NCBI GenBank assembly: GCA_963801055.1
Contig: CAWDDE010000002.1
Coordinates: 1-64,000, forward strand
Reading direction: 5' to 3'
Length of the DNA: 64,000 bases
Source: DASUPK01 sp963801055
GTDB lineage: Bacteria > Actinomycetota > Thermoleophilia > Solirubrobacterales > 70-9
This document shows, in pieces, positions 28,000 to 36,628 of the stretch. The notes beneath the pieces were generated by a model. The model made no database searches, was not told the DNA's origin, and was given only the letters and a program-made list of their open reading frames with translations. The number at the start of each line of letters is the position of its first letter. The first letter of the stretch is position 1. The translations under genes were made by a program, and so were the position numbers.

Positions 28000-29364
28000 A
28001 TGGAAGAGCCGGTCAAGTTCCCACTTTCGGAGGAGGAGATCCCGACCAGCTGGGTGAACCTACTGGCCGACCTGCCAGGGGACCCGCCGCCCCCGCCGCT
28101 CAGCCCGGCGACCGGCGAGCCGGTCGGGCCGGAAGACCTCTCGGCGATCTTCCCGATGGCCATAATCGCGCAGGAGGTCTCGACCGATCCCGACATCGCG
28201 ATCCCGGAGGAGGTCCGCGACGTCTACCGCCTCTGGCGGCCGACGCCGCTGCTGCGAGCGAGGCGACTCGAGCGCGAGCTCGATACGCCCGCGCACATCT
28301 ATTACAAGTATGAGGGCGTCTCGCCCGCGGGGTCCCATAAGCCGAACACGGCGGTCGCACAGGCCTTCTACAACAGCGAGGCGGGGATCCGGAAGCTCGC
28401 GACCGAGACCGGGGCAGGGCAGTGGGGATCGGCGCTTGCCCTCGCCTGCCAGCTCTTCGGGCTCGAGTGCGAGGTGTTCATGGTCGGGATCTCCTACGAC
28501 CAGAAGCCCTATCGGAAGGCGATGATCGAGACCTGGGGCGGGACGGTGCACCGCAGTCCCTCCGACCTGACCGAGGCTGGCCGCTCACAGGCCGAACATC
28601 AGTCCGGCAGCCTGGGGATCGCGATCTCCGAGGCCGTCGAGGTCGCCGCCGGATCCGAGGAGGTGAATTACTCCCTCGGCTCTGTGCTCAACCACGTCTG
28701 CCTGCACCAGACCGTGATCGGCCAGGAGTGCATCAAGCAGATGGAGCTTGTGGGGGAGGCCCCGGACGTGGTGATCGGCTGCGTCGGAGGCGGCTCGAAC
28801 TTCGCCGGCATCGCCTATCCGTTCCTTCGGCGGCGGATTCGCGAGGGCATTGAGACTCGGTTCGTCGCGGCCGAGCCCGCGGCGTGCCCGACACTGACCC
28901 GCGGCCGCTACGCCTACGACTTCGGCGACACCGTCGGGATGACCCCGCTGATGCCGATGTACACCCTCGGCCACGACTTCGTCCCACCGCCCGTTCACGC
29001 CGGCGGACTGCGCTACCACGGCGACGCGCCGAGCCTCTCTGCGCTGGTCAAGGGGGAGCTGGTCGAGGCCAAGGCGATCGCACAGACGGCGGCGTTCGAG
29101 GCCGCCGTGCGCTTCGCCCGCTGCGAGGGGATCATCCCCGGGCCCGAGCCTGCCCACGCGATCCGTGCCGTCTTCGACGAGGCGGAGGCAGCCAAGCATG
29201 CCGGCGAGGAGCGGGTGGTGCTCTTCAACCTCTCGGGCCACGGGCACTTCGACATGTCCGCCTACGCCGCCTACTTCGCCGGCGAGCTCGAGGACCTGGA
29301 GATGCCTGAGGAAGAGCTCGCCTCGGCGCTGGAGCGCCTCCCCGAGGCGCCAGCGCTCGCTTGA
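28000..29364 (+). CDS. trpB2: TrpB2-type tryptophan synthase beta-like protein
   Basis: 454 residues, PLP fold type II. It has the extended N-terminus of the TrpB2 class (PTSWVNLLADLPGDPPPPPL), WRPTPLLRARRLERELDTPA, the PLP lysine in GSHKPNTAVAQAF, TGAGQWGSALALACQLFG, GCVGGGSNFAGIAYPF and HAGGLRYHGDAP. TrpB2 condenses indole and serine and usually works without TrpA; no other trp gene is nearby. It follows pckG by 69 bp. Confidence 0.9.
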   Translation: MEEPVKFPLSEEEIPTSWVNLLADLPGDPPPPPLSPATGEPVGPEDLSAIFPMAIIAQEVSTDPDIAIPEEVRDVYRLWRPTPLLRARRLERELDTPAHIYYKYEGVSPAGSHKPNTAVAQAFYNSEAGIRKLATETGAGQWGSALALACQLFGLECEVFMVGISYDQKPYRKAMIETWGGTVHRSPSDLTEAGRSQAEHQSGSLGIAISEAVEVAAGSEEVNYSLGSVLNHVCLHQTVIGQECIKQMELVGEAPDVVIGCVGGGSNFAGIAYPFLRRRIREGIETRFVAAEPAACPTLTRGRYAYDFGDTVGMTPLMPMYTLGHDFVPPPVHAGGLRYHGDAPSLSALVKGELVEAKAIAQTAAFEAAVRFARCEGIIPGPEPAHAIRAVFDEAEAAKHAGEERVVLFNLSGHGHFDMSAYAAYFAGELEDLEMPEEELASALERLPEAPALA

Positions 29365-29428
29365 TCGGGTCAGGCTGCGGCGTACCGGGCGAGGGCCGCG
29401 CGGATCGGCGCCCGGGCCCGCAGGCGGT

Positions 29429-30484
29429 TCAAACCTTCATCTCATAGGCCTCGGCGAGCTCGGGGTCCTTCTTGGCCAGCATCTCGGCCAGGCTCACCAT
29501 CACCTTGCACTGCTTCCAGGTGGCGTCGTCCTGCATCTTGCCGTCGATCATGTGCACGCCCGCGCCGTCCGGTATCGCCTCGAGAACCTTCTTGGCGAAC
29601 TTGACCTCCTCGGGGGGCGGACTGAAGACCTTCTTTGCGATGTCGATCTGCACCGGGTGAAGCGACCACGCGCCGACGCAGCCGAGCAAGAAGGCGGCGC
29701 GGAACTGGGTCTCGCAGCCGAGGGTGTCCCTGATGTCGCCGTAGGGCCCGTAGAAGGGGAGGATCCCCGCGGAGGTGCAGGCGTCGACCATGCGCGCGAT
29801 GGAGTAGTGCCAGGGGTCCTGCTGAGCGGTCGCCCGAGGGGCGTCCGGGTTGTCGGGATCGGGATCCTCGATCACCCGGTAGGCGGGGTGGCCGCCGCCG
29901 ACGCGGGTCGTCTTCATCCGCCGGAACGCAGCCAGGTCGGCCGGGCCGAAGCTCATTCCCTGCATCCGGGGGCTGGCGGTGGCGATCTCCTCCAGGTTGA
30001 CCACGCCGAGCGAGGTCTCGAGGATCGCGTGGATCAGCAGCGGCCGCTCGAGCTTCGCCTTGGCCTCGAGCTGCGCGAGGAGGCGGTCGACGTAGTGGAT
30101 ATCCCAGGGTCCCTCGACCTTGGGGACCATGATCACCTCGAGCACCTCGCCGATCTCGGTGACGAGCTGGGTGAGGTCATCGAGCACCCAGGGGCTCTCC
30201 AGTGCGTTGACGCGGCTCCAGAGCTGCGTATCGCCGAAGTCGACCTCCTTGCCGACCTCGATCAGGCCCTCGCGGGCCGGGATCTTCTTGTCGACCGGGA
30301 CCGCGTCCTCGAGGTTCCCGAGCAGGATGTCCGCCTGCTTCGCCATGTCGGGGAGCTTGGCGCGCATCTTCTCGTTGGATGCGTCGAAGAAGTGGATCAT
30401 CCGCGACGGCTTGAATGGGATCTCGCGGGGTGGCTCGGGCGCGTCGATTGCAAGCGGCTCGAAGAAATCCCTGGGGTTTCTCAT
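29429..30484 (-). CDS. mcl: Malyl-CoA / beta-methylmalyl-CoA lyase-like HpcH/HpaI family
   Basis: 351 residues. CitE/HpcH TIM-barrel motifs are LLGNLEDAVPVDKK, VIMVPKVEGPWDIH, HAILETSLGVVNLEEIA and the Mcl-like block TASPRMQGMSFGPADLAAF, then GILPFYGPYGDI and CVGAWSLHPVQI. Mcl1 cleaves beta-methylmalyl-CoA to propionyl-CoA and glyoxylate and can condense acetyl-CoA with glyoxylate in the ethylmalonyl-CoA pathway. Other genes of that pathway lie at 32.4, 35.9, 37.8 and 43.4 kb, which supports the role. Exact substrate preference is inference. Confidence 0.78.
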   Translation of the reverse strand: MRNPRDFFEPLAIDAPEPPREIPFKPSRMIHFFDASNEKMRAKLPDMAKQADILLGNLEDAVPVDKKIPAREGLIEVGKEVDFGDTQLWSRVNALESPWVLDDLTQLVTEIGEVLEVIMVPKVEGPWDIHYVDRLLAQLEAKAKLERPLLIHAILETSLGVVNLEEIATASPRMQGMSFGPADLAAFRRMKTTRVGGGHPAYRVIEDPDPDNPDAPRATAQQDPWHYSIARMVDACTSAGILPFYGPYGDIRDTLGCETQFRAAFLLGCVGAWSLHPVQIDIAKKVFSPPPEEVKFAKKVLEAIPDGAGVHMIDGKMQDDATWKQCKVMVSLAEMLAKKDPELAEAYEMKV

Positions 30485-30557
30485 GGCTCAAACGCTATAG
30501 GGAACGCAAATGGGCGAGGCCGCGCGATCACTCGCTTCCGCGGATAGCCTCCGTGAC

Positions 30558-31004
30558 ATGGCCAAGATCCGAGAGGCGCTGCCGGAGGAGGTGGAGCGAG
30601 TCCTCGGGATGTACGAGTGGCTGTTCGCGCCACCCGGATCGGTCCCACCGCGCTGGGACCCGGACCTTGCCCGGGCCGCCATCGCAGATGCGATCGCCGA
30701 CCAGTCGGCCACCGTCCTCGTCGCTGAGCACCGCGGCGATCTGCTCGGCCTCTGCACCGCGTATCTCGACCTGAACTCGGTGCGCTTCGGTTCCCGCTGC
30801 TGGGTCGAGGACCTCGCCGTCAGCCCCGAGCATCGATCGCAGGGAGTGGGGAAGGCACTGCTCGATGCGGCGAAGGAGTGGGCGCGCGAAAGAGGCGCCA
30901 GCCACCTGGAGCTCGACAGCGCGGACACCCGGACGAACGCTCAGCGCTTCTACGAGCGCGAGGATCCGAGCTGGCGCTCGGTCTGCTTCGCTTGGGAGCT
31001 CTAG
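30558..31004 (+). CDS. GNAT-family N-acetyltransferase
   Basis: About 148 residues from ATG 30558 (MAKIREALPEEVERVLGMYE); ATG 30510 is a longer alternative. The acetyl-CoA site is VEDLAVSPEHRSQGVGKALLDAA, given here as LAVSPEHRSQGVGKALL, followed by GASHLELDSADTRTNAQRFYE. The acceptor is unknown. Divergent from the lyase gene and followed 5 bp later by a SnoaL-like gene. Confidence 0.85.
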   Translation: MAKIREALPEEVERVLGMYEWLFAPPGSVPPRWDPDLARAAIADAIADQSATVLVAEHRGDLLGLCTAYLDLNSVRFGSRCWVEDLAVSPEHRSQGVGKALLDAAKEWARERGASHLELDSADTRTNAQRFYEREDPSWRSVCFAWEL

Positions 31005-31009
31005 CGCGG

Positions 31010-31417
31010 GTGTCCCGGGAGAACGTCGAGCTGGCGGCTCGCCTGTACGAGCCGGCGACGAGCAAGGCGAGCATGCTGGACGCCCTTCCCGGGACGCTGG
31101 AGCTCTGTCATCCGGAGGTCGAGTGGACCACCGGCGAGGACGGCCTGACCTACCGCGGGCGCGAGGGGGTAAGGGAGGCGTTCCAACGATGGCTCGAGAG
31201 CTTCGAGGACTACCGCTTCGAGATCCAGCGGATCGCCGACTGCGGTGGCGATCAGGTCCTGGTCGTCGGAACCGGCGTTGGCACCGGAGCGCGGAGCGGC
31301 GTCGAGGTCCGATCGAAGAGCCATGAGCTGCTCACCATCCGCACCGGGATGATCGTGCGACGTCGTGAGTTCTACGACGAGCACGAGGCCCTCGAGGCCG
31401 CCCGGCAGGCGGAGTGA
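31010..31417 (+). CDS. SnoaL-like (NTF2-fold) protein
   Basis: 135 residues from GTG 31010 (VSRENVELAARLYEPA), the typical SnoaL opening. Cone-shaped NTF2 fold landmarks: CHPEVEWTTGEDGLTYRGRE, GVREAFQRWLESFEDYRF, and DEHEALEAA at the end. Members include polyketide cyclases and many proteins of unknown role. A second SnoaL-like gene lies just beyond the PadR regulator, so the regulator is flanked by the pair. Confidence 0.8.
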   Translation: MSRENVELAARLYEPATSKASMLDALPGTLELCHPEVEWTTGEDGLTYRGREGVREAFQRWLESFEDYRFEIQRIADCGGDQVLVVGTGVGTGARSGVEVRSKSHELLTIRTGMIVRRREFYDEHEALEAARQAE

Positions 31418-31429
31418 ATCGATCTGTTA

Positions 31430-31439
31430 CGATATATCG
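31430..31439. promoter_or_regulatory. Palindrome before the PadR gene
   Basis: CGATATATCG is a perfect 10-bp palindrome in TTACGATATATCGCG, 33 bp before the PadR start. PadR regulators usually bind their own promoters at AT-centred inverted repeats. Confidence 0.45.
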
Positions 31440-31471
31440 CGTCAGATCGTGATTGATCGAAAGGAACAAAG

Positions 31472-31978
31472 ATGCACGCACGACAGAGACGCCGCCACCG
31501 TGACTGGCGGCACGAGATGAGCGGCGGAGGCGGTCGCGGCCGTCACCGCGTTCGGCGCGGCGACGTCCGCAGCGCCATCCTCGCCCTCCTCGACGACCGG
31601 CCCATGCACGGCTACGAGATGATTCAGGAGCTCGAGGAGCGCACCGGCGGGCGCTGGACCCCAAGCGCCGGCTCGATCTACCCGACGCTTCAGCTGCTCG
31701 AGGATGAGGGGCTGGTCACGGCCGAAGAAGTCGATGGCCGCAAGGTCTACTCGCTCACCGAGTCGGGCCAGGAGGCCGTCCCGGAGCGGACCGAGGGCCG
31801 TCCGTGGGAGCGCGGAGACGAAGACTCACCTCGTTTCGAGGCCCGTAAGGAGCTGTTTCGTCTGATGGGCGCGGCAAAGCAACTTGCCCGCGCCGACAAC
31901 GACGAGCAGCTGACCAAGGCGGCCGAGATCCTCAAAGAGACCCGCCGCAAGCTCTACGGCCTGCTCGCCGAGGAGTAG
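31472..31978 (+). CDS. PadR-family transcriptional regulator
   Basis: 168 residues. A basic N-terminal tail precedes the winged helix VRRGDVRSAILALLDDRPMH, GYEMIQELEERTGGRWTPS, AGSIYPTLQLLEDEGLVTAE and KVYSLTESGQEA, the standard PadR_N layout. The C-terminal helix (AAEILKETRRKLYGLL) is for dimerisation. AAAGGA precedes the ATG. It ends head-on against a SnoaL-like gene. The target is probably its own promoter and the neighbours. Confidence 0.9.
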   Translation: MHARQRRRHRDWRHEMSGGGGRGRHRVRRGDVRSAILALLDDRPMHGYEMIQELEERTGGRWTPSAGSIYPTLQLLEDEGLVTAEEVDGRKVYSLTESGQEAVPERTEGRPWERGDEDSPRFEARKELFRLMGAAKQLARADNDEQLTKAAEILKETRRKLYGLLAEE

Positions 31979-32338
31979 TCACTCGCTGAATCGGTGGTCG
32001 GGGTCGATCCCGGCCGCCTCTAGCCCCGCCCGCCGGTCGAGGTAGAACGCCACCTGGCGGATCTGGCCGTCCTGGGCCCACCAGACTGACGCGCTCTCCG
32101 TTTCGACCTCGACCCCGTCGTGCCTGGTGGTGGCCACCTGTCGGGCCAGGAAGACGAGCTTGTCCGCGGACACGATCGCTTCCTCGATCTCGAGCCGGAA
32201 CGACTCATACGGGCTGATCCAGTCGTGGAGTGCCTCCTTGAAGCCCTCGATCCCGCGGAACTCCTGCGAGCCGGCCGATTCGCTGACCATCACCGTGACG
32301 AAGTCGGGCTGGACGTTCTGTTGCAGGAGCTCCGCCAT
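31979..32338 (-). CDS. SnoaL-like (NTF2-fold) protein, short N-terminus
   Basis: 119 residues opening MAELLQQNVQPDFVTVMVSE. FRGIEGFKEALHDWISPYES, FRLEIEEAIVSADKLVFLAR and VWWAQDGQIRQVAFYLDRR match the fold, but the usual first helix (ENVELVRRLYDAW-like) is missing from this start. An open frame continues upstream (TVLDGPAGIDQ) without a good start, so the gene may be truncated. Converges with padR at zero spacing. Confidence 0.65.
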   Translation of the reverse strand: MAELLQQNVQPDFVTVMVSESAGSQEFRGIEGFKEALHDWISPYESFRLEIEEAIVSADKLVFLARQVATTRHDGVEVETESASVWWAQDGQIRQVAFYLDRRAGLEAAGIDPDHRFSE

Positions 32339-32428
32339 CTGATCGATGCCCGCGGGCCCATCAAGGACGGTCGTGCCGCCACTATCCTTCGCTCGGGAGG
32401 GGCTTCAACCAACGACTTCAGAGGAGCC

Positions 32429-33655
32429 ATGGCCGTAGCGACCGAGCAGCAGAAGACGCCCCACCAGGAGATGACCGACGAGCAGCAGGCCATCGTCGAG
32501 ATGGTCCGCAACTTCGTCGACAACGAGATCATCCCCAGCGCCGCGGAGTACGACCACGAGGACAAGTTCCCCGAGCCGATCGTCGAGCAGATGAAGGAGC
32601 TCGGCCTGTTCGGGGTGACGATCCCGGAGGAGTACGGCGGGATGGGCCTCGACCTCACCACCTACGCGATGATCGTTGAGGAGCTCTCGCGCGGCTGGAT
32701 CTCGATCTCGGGCGTCGTCAACACTCACTTCATCGGCTCCTACCTGCTGATCAAGTTCGGCAGCGACGAGCAGAAGCAGCACTTCCTGCCGAAGATGGCG
32801 ACGGGCGAGGTCCGCGCCGCGTTCTCGCTGTCTGAGCCCGAGGTCGGCTCCGACGTGCAGGGCATCAAGGCAATCGCCACCAAGGGCGATGACGGCAACT
32901 GGGAGCTGAACGGCCAGAAGATGTGGGTCACCAACGGGCTCGGCTCGAGCGTCGTCTTTGTGCTGATGAAGAACGACACCAAGGCGGACCCGCCGTACAA
33001 GGGAATGACCTGCTTCATCACCGAGAAGGAGCCGTGGAAGGAGAAGAACGAGGGCGAGTTCGCGGGGCTTGAGATCCCCCCGAAGATCAAGAAGATGGGC
33101 TACAAGGGCGTCGAGTCCACCGAGCTCGTCTACTCCGGGTACAAGTGCGCGCCCGAGCGGATCCTCGGCGGCGAGGAGGCCGGCCTGGGCAAGGGCTTCG
33201 TCCAGATGATGGACGCGCTCGAGGTCGGCCGAGTGAACGTCGCCGCCCGCGGCGTGGGCATCGCGCAGCGGGCGCTCGAGCTGGCCCTGCGCTACAGCCA
33301 GGAGCGAAAGACCTTCGGCAAGCCGATCGCCCAGCACCAGGCGATCCAGTTCAAGCTCGCCGACATGGCGACCAAGGTCGAGGCGGCTCGGCTGGTCACC
33401 CGCAAGGCGGCCCGTATGAAGGACGCCGGCGAGCGCTCGGACCTGGAGGCCGGGATGGCGAAGCTGCTCGCCTCGGAGACCGGCAAGGAGGTGGTCGAGC
33501 AGTCGTTCCGGATCCACGGCGGCTACGGCTACTCCAAGGAGTACGAGATCGAGCGGCTCTACCGCGATGCCCCGTTGCTGTTGATCGGCGAGGGGACCTC
33601 CGAGATTCAACGCATGGTGATCGGCAAGAAGCTGCTGGAGCGCAACAAGATTTGA
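32429..33655 (+). CDS. mcd: Acyl-CoA dehydrogenase, candidate (2S)-methylsuccinyl-CoA dehydrogenase
   Basis: 408 residues; GAGGAG before ATG. FAD-dependent ACAD fold: TIPEEYGGMGLDLTTYAMI, EELSRGWISISGVVNTHFI, AFSLSEPEVGSDVQGIKAIA, WVTNGLGSSVVFVL, YSQERKTFGKPIAQHQAIQF, and the catalytic Glu in LIGEGTSEIQR. Glutaryl/methylsuccinyl-type ACADs share EELSRG. The assignment to methylsuccinyl-CoA in the ethylmalonyl-CoA pathway rests on context with mcl, mch, ecm and ccr and could be a different short-branched substrate. An SDR gene overlaps its stop. Confidence 0.72.
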   Translation: MAVATEQQKTPHQEMTDEQQAIVEMVRNFVDNEIIPSAAEYDHEDKFPEPIVEQMKELGLFGVTIPEEYGGMGLDLTTYAMIVEELSRGWISISGVVNTHFIGSYLLIKFGSDEQKQHFLPKMATGEVRAAFSLSEPEVGSDVQGIKAIATKGDDGNWELNGQKMWVTNGLGSSVVFVLMKNDTKADPPYKGMTCFITEKEPWKEKNEGEFAGLEIPPKIKKMGYKGVESTELVYSGYKCAPERILGGEEAGLGKGFVQMMDALEVGRVNVAARGVGIAQRALELALRYSQERKTFGKPIAQHQAIQFKLADMATKVEAARLVTRKAARMKDAGERSDLEAGMAKLLASETGKEVVEQSFRIHGGYGYSKEYEIERLYRDAPLLLIGEGTSEIQRMVIGKKLLERNKI

Positions 33656-34320
33656 GGCGCGTCGCCCTGGTCAGCGGGGCAAGCCGGGGAATCGGCGCCG
33701 AGGTCGCCCGTCAGCTCGCCGGCAGCCATGACTTCCTGGTCTTCGCCGGAGCCCGCAACCCGGACGACGTGGAGCCGGCGGAGGGCATTGAGCCGATCCA
33801 GCTCGACGTCACCGACCAGGCGAGCGTCGAAGCGGCCTGCGATCGGATCGAGTCGGATCCAGGGCGCCTCGACACCCTTGTAAACAACGCGGGTGTCTAC
33901 GGCGATCCGATCGGCGCCGCCGACTACGACCTCGGCCGGGCGCACGAGGTGCTCGAGGTCAACACCTTCGGTCCCTGGCGCCTTGCCCAGGCCTTCCTGC
34001 CGCTGCTGCGAGGGAGCTCGCAACCGCGGATCGTCAACCTCTCGAGCGGGGCCGGACAGCTTTCCGACATGAACGGAGGGCGCGCCGCGTACCGCGTCTC
34101 GAAGGCAGGGCTCAATGCGTTGACCCGGACGCTCGCCTCGGATGAGCGCTGGGTCAAAGTCAACACGATGTGCCCCGGCTGGGTCCGCACCGACATGGGA
34201 GGGCCCGGCGCGCCGAGGTCGGTCGAGGAGGGCGCGGACACGGCCGTCTGGCTCGCGACTCTTCCCGACGACGGCCCGAGCGGAGGGTTCTACCGCGACC
34301 GCAAGCCAATACCTTGGTGA
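33652..34320 (+). CDS. SDR-family oxidoreductase
   Basis: 222 residues from TTG 33652, which overlaps the mcd stop (TTGA) and gives MRRVALVSGASRGIGAEVA. NAD(P) motif SGASRGIG, LVNNAG, active-site NLSSGAG and YRVSKAGLNALTR with Tyr and Lys, then CPGWVRTDMGG. The layout resembles carbonyl reductases. Translational coupling to mcd suggests linked function, but the substrate is unknown. Confidence 0.87.
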   Translation: MRRVALVSGASRGIGAEVARQLAGSHDFLVFAGARNPDDVEPAEGIEPIQLDVTDQASVEAACDRIESDPGRLDTLVNNAGVYGDPIGAADYDLGRAHEVLEVNTFGPWRLAQAFLPLLRGSSQPRIVNLSSGAGQLSDMNGGRAAYRVSKAGLNALTRTLASDERWVKVNTMCPGWVRTDMGGPGAPRSVEEGADTAVWLATLPDDGPSGGFYRDRKPIPW

Positions 34321-34321
34321 C

Positions 34322-34687
34322 GTGCCTTCCACCCAGGACCTGATCACGACCGCGATCGAGCGCTTCCAGGCCGAGGTCCCGGCGCTCGCTCCGCTCAAGC
34401 TCGTCTTCGAGCTCGCGCTGCGTGGCAGGGGGGACGTGCAGACGTTCCGCGTGGAGCTCCCCGGCCCAAAGATCTCCAAAGCGGCCTCGGCGGAGGACGC
34501 CCGCATCACGATCGAGATCCCGCGCTCGGACTTCAACCACCTGGCCGAGCAGGGAACCGTCCGGGGATACCGGGACGCCTATGAGGGCGGCCACATCAAG
34601 GTCAGCGGCGACGCCAACATCCAAAAGCTGATCGCGCAGGTGATCGAGCGTCACGAGGAGCGCGGCCGCACCAAGAAGGTCCACTAG
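34322..34687 (+). CDS. SCP2-like sterol/lipid-carrier domain protein
   Basis: 121 residues from GTG 34322, one base after the SDR stop. The pattern of beta strands then a helix-turn (FELALRGRGDVQTFRVEL, ARITIEIPRSDFNHLAEQ, YEGGHIKVSGDANIQKLIAQ) matches SCP2-type lipid-binding proteins. Likely cotranscribed with mcd and the SDR. Binding partner unknown. Confidence 0.6.
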   Translation: MPSTQDLITTAIERFQAEVPALAPLKLVFELALRGRGDVQTFRVELPGPKISKAASAEDARITIEIPRSDFNHLAEQGTVRGYRDAYEGGHIKVSGDANIQKLIAQVIERHEERGRTKKVH

Positions 34688-34695
34688 ATGCGAGG

Positions 34696-35826
34696 GTGCG
34701 CCGCAGCGAAGCGAGGCGCAACCCGTTAGATGGCGAAGCCGGGATCGATCCCGCACGGCTGGCGAGGCTGCGCGCCGCCACCCAGCTCATCCACCGGCCG
34801 GTCTCCGCCCACGATCCCGCCGAGATCGCTCGGTCGATCGCCGGCGCGCAGGCACAGGACACCTATGCCGGTCCGCTGACCTTCCGCTCGCGCAGCCGCA
34901 GCCTCACGGCGGCGGACATCAAGCGCGCGCGGACCGAGGAGCGCTCCCTGCTTCGGACCTGGGTGATGCGGACGACCATCCACCTGATCCCGACCGACGA
35001 TGCGGGCTGGTGGCTGTCCCTATTCGAGCCGCGGATTGAGAGAGACACACGCCGGCGGCTCTCCCAGCTCGGGATGCCGAGTGGCCAGCACGACCGCGCG
35101 CTGAAGCTGGTTGCCGGGAGGCTGGCCGACGAGGGGCCACTCACCCGCAGTCAGATCGCGGAGCGTCTCGAGACAGCGGGCATCGAGCTCAACACGCTGA
35201 CGCGGCTACACGTCATGCGCCTGGCCGTCGTCTCCGGCATCGCCTGCCTCGGGCCGGATCGGGGCAAGACAACCTGCTTGGTTCGCCGCGAGGACTGGTT
35301 GGGCAAGCCGGCGCCATTCGACCGAGTGAGGGCCCTGGCCGAGCTCGCCCGGCGATATCTCGGTGCCTTCGGTCCCGCGACCGACCGAGACTTCGCCTAC
35401 TGGTCGGGGCTGGCCCTGCGCGATATCCGCTCCGGACTGCGGTCGATCTCCGGCGAGATCGAGGAGGTGTGCGTCGGAAACGAGCCGATGCTCGTCCTCC
35501 GAGGCGCCCGTCCTCGGCTTCCGCGGACCGGCCAGGTGCGAATGCTCGGCAACTTCGACACCTATCTGCTCGGCTGGAAGGACCGGGAGTTCTCGGTCAC
35601 GGGCGAGCACGCCGCCCACGTGAAGGACGGCGGCGGGGGCTGGATCCGACCAGTGATTGTCGAGGACGGCGTCGTCGTCGGCGGCTGGCGCTCGCCTCGC
35701 AGAGGAGGGCGGATCGAGATCTCTCTCAATCTTCCGAAGGTGGAGCGCCAACGGCTTGGCGCGGCGATCGAGGCCGAGGTCGCGGACATCGCCCGCTTCG
35801 AGGGCATGGAGGCCACCATCTCCTGA
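34696..35826 (+). CDS. Winged-helix DNA-binding domain protein (HTH_42/AlkX-like)
   Basis: 376 residues from GTG 34696. Family landmarks: LRAATQLIHRPVSAHDPAEI, SIAGAQAQDTYAGPLTFRSR, RTWVMRTTIHLIPTDDAGWW, GPATDRDFAYWSGL and LGNFDTYLLGWKDRE. Members are predicted DNA-binding proteins, some resembling glycosylases of the AlkZ/YcaQ type that act on interstrand crosslinks; the catalytic QxQ/QxD motif may be AGAQAQD here. Role is inferred. Confidence 0.72.
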   Translation: MRRSEARRNPLDGEAGIDPARLARLRAATQLIHRPVSAHDPAEIARSIAGAQAQDTYAGPLTFRSRSRSLTAADIKRARTEERSLLRTWVMRTTIHLIPTDDAGWWLSLFEPRIERDTRRRLSQLGMPSGQHDRALKLVAGRLADEGPLTRSQIAERLETAGIELNTLTRLHVMRLAVVSGIACLGPDRGKTTCLVRREDWLGKPAPFDRVRALAELARRYLGAFGPATDRDFAYWSGLALRDIRSGLRSISGEIEEVCVGNEPMLVLRGARPRLPRTGQVRMLGNFDTYLLGWKDREFSVTGEHAAHVKDGGGGWIRPVIVEDGVVVGGWRSPRRGGRIEISLNLPKVERQRLGAAIEAEVADIARFEGMEATIS

Positions 35827-35893
35827 CCCGGGTACCATCCCGCGCCGATCCCGGGGAGGAGTTACAAACGACCCTAGGAGACCGACTGATTCG

Positions 35894-36409
35894 ATGAGCG
35901 ACGAGAACCATCAGCTGACGACGGACCAGGCCGAGCGAGAGGCGTCGGGCGCGCACGAGTACGGCCGCTACCTGGAGGAATTCGAGGTCGGCGCCATCTA
36001 CAAGCACTGGCCCGCCAAGACGATCACCGAGTCCGAGGATCACCTCTTCTGCCTGCTCACCATGAACCACCACCCGCTGCACATCAATGACGTGTACGCG
36101 GCCGAGTCGCAGCAGGGACGGAACGTGGTCGCAGGCCCCTACGTCTACGCGCTGATCTTCGGGATGACGGTGAACGACATCTCCGGCAAGGCCATCGCGA
36201 ACCTGGCCACGGACGAGCTCAGCCATCCGAACCCCGTCTTCCACGGCGACACGCTGTTCGTCGAGTCGGAGGTGCTGGAGGTTCGCCCCTCGGAGTCGAA
36301 GCCGGACCGGGGCGTAGTTCGCGTCCACACCCGCGCCTACAACCAGGATGGGACACTGGTGGCCGAGTTCACGCGGGCCGTCCTGGTACCGCGCAAGGAA
36401 CAGGGATAG
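35894..36409 (+). CDS. mch: MaoC-like hydratase, candidate mesaconyl-CoA hydratase
   Basis: 171 residues from ATG 35894. A hotdog-fold MaoC domain: YLEEFEVGAIYKHWPAKTIT, LLTMNHHPLHIND (Asp/His catalytic region HHPLHIND), VVAGPYVYALIFGMTVND, FHGDTLFVESEVLEVRPSES and GVVRVHTRAYNQDG. The KHWP...T-E / TMN-PLH pattern fits the short actinobacterial mesaconyl-C1-CoA hydratases of the ethylmalonyl-CoA pathway, and mcl, mcd, ecm and ccr are near. A general enoyl-CoA hydratase is the alternative. Confidence 0.75.
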   Translation: MSDENHQLTTDQAEREASGAHEYGRYLEEFEVGAIYKHWPAKTITESEDHLFCLLTMNHHPLHINDVYAAESQQGRNVVAGPYVYALIFGMTVNDISGKAIANLATDELSHPNPVFHGDTLFVESEVLEVRPSESKPDRGVVRVHTRAYNQDGTLVAEFTRAVLVPRKEQG

Positions 36410-36418
36410 GAGACGGAC

Positions 36419-36622
36419 ATGGTCAACCTGAGACGCCTCACGGATCAGGCCAAGAAGATCGTCGACAAGCGCGGCGGAACCGGCGCGCTCAAGGAGGACG
36501 CCGGGGAGCTCGCCGACGTCGCCAAGGGCGAGGGGAGCCTCAAAGACAAGGCGAAGGCCGCCGCCGATGCGGTCAAGGAGCCGGGGAAGCCGGGCGGGGA
36601 GGAGAAGAAGCCCGCCGAGTAG
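36419..36622 (+). CDS. Small charged helical protein
   Basis: 67 residues: MVNLRRLTDQAKKIVDKRGG, then LKEDAGELADVAKGEGSLKD and a lysine/proline-rich tail KKPAE. It resembles small stress or antitoxin-like proteins of actinobacteria with repeats of lysine and acidic residues, but no partner toxin is nearby. It is 10 bp after mch, preceded by AGGAGA. Confidence 0.6.
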   Translation: MVNLRRLTDQAKKIVDKRGGTGALKEDAGELADVAKGEGSLKDKAKAAADAVKEPGKPGGEEKKPAE

Positions 36623-36628
36623 CTCGGC

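Noticed and set aside
30485..30557. Longer GNAT start at 30510
   Set aside because: The added residues are not family-like; kept as an alternative only.
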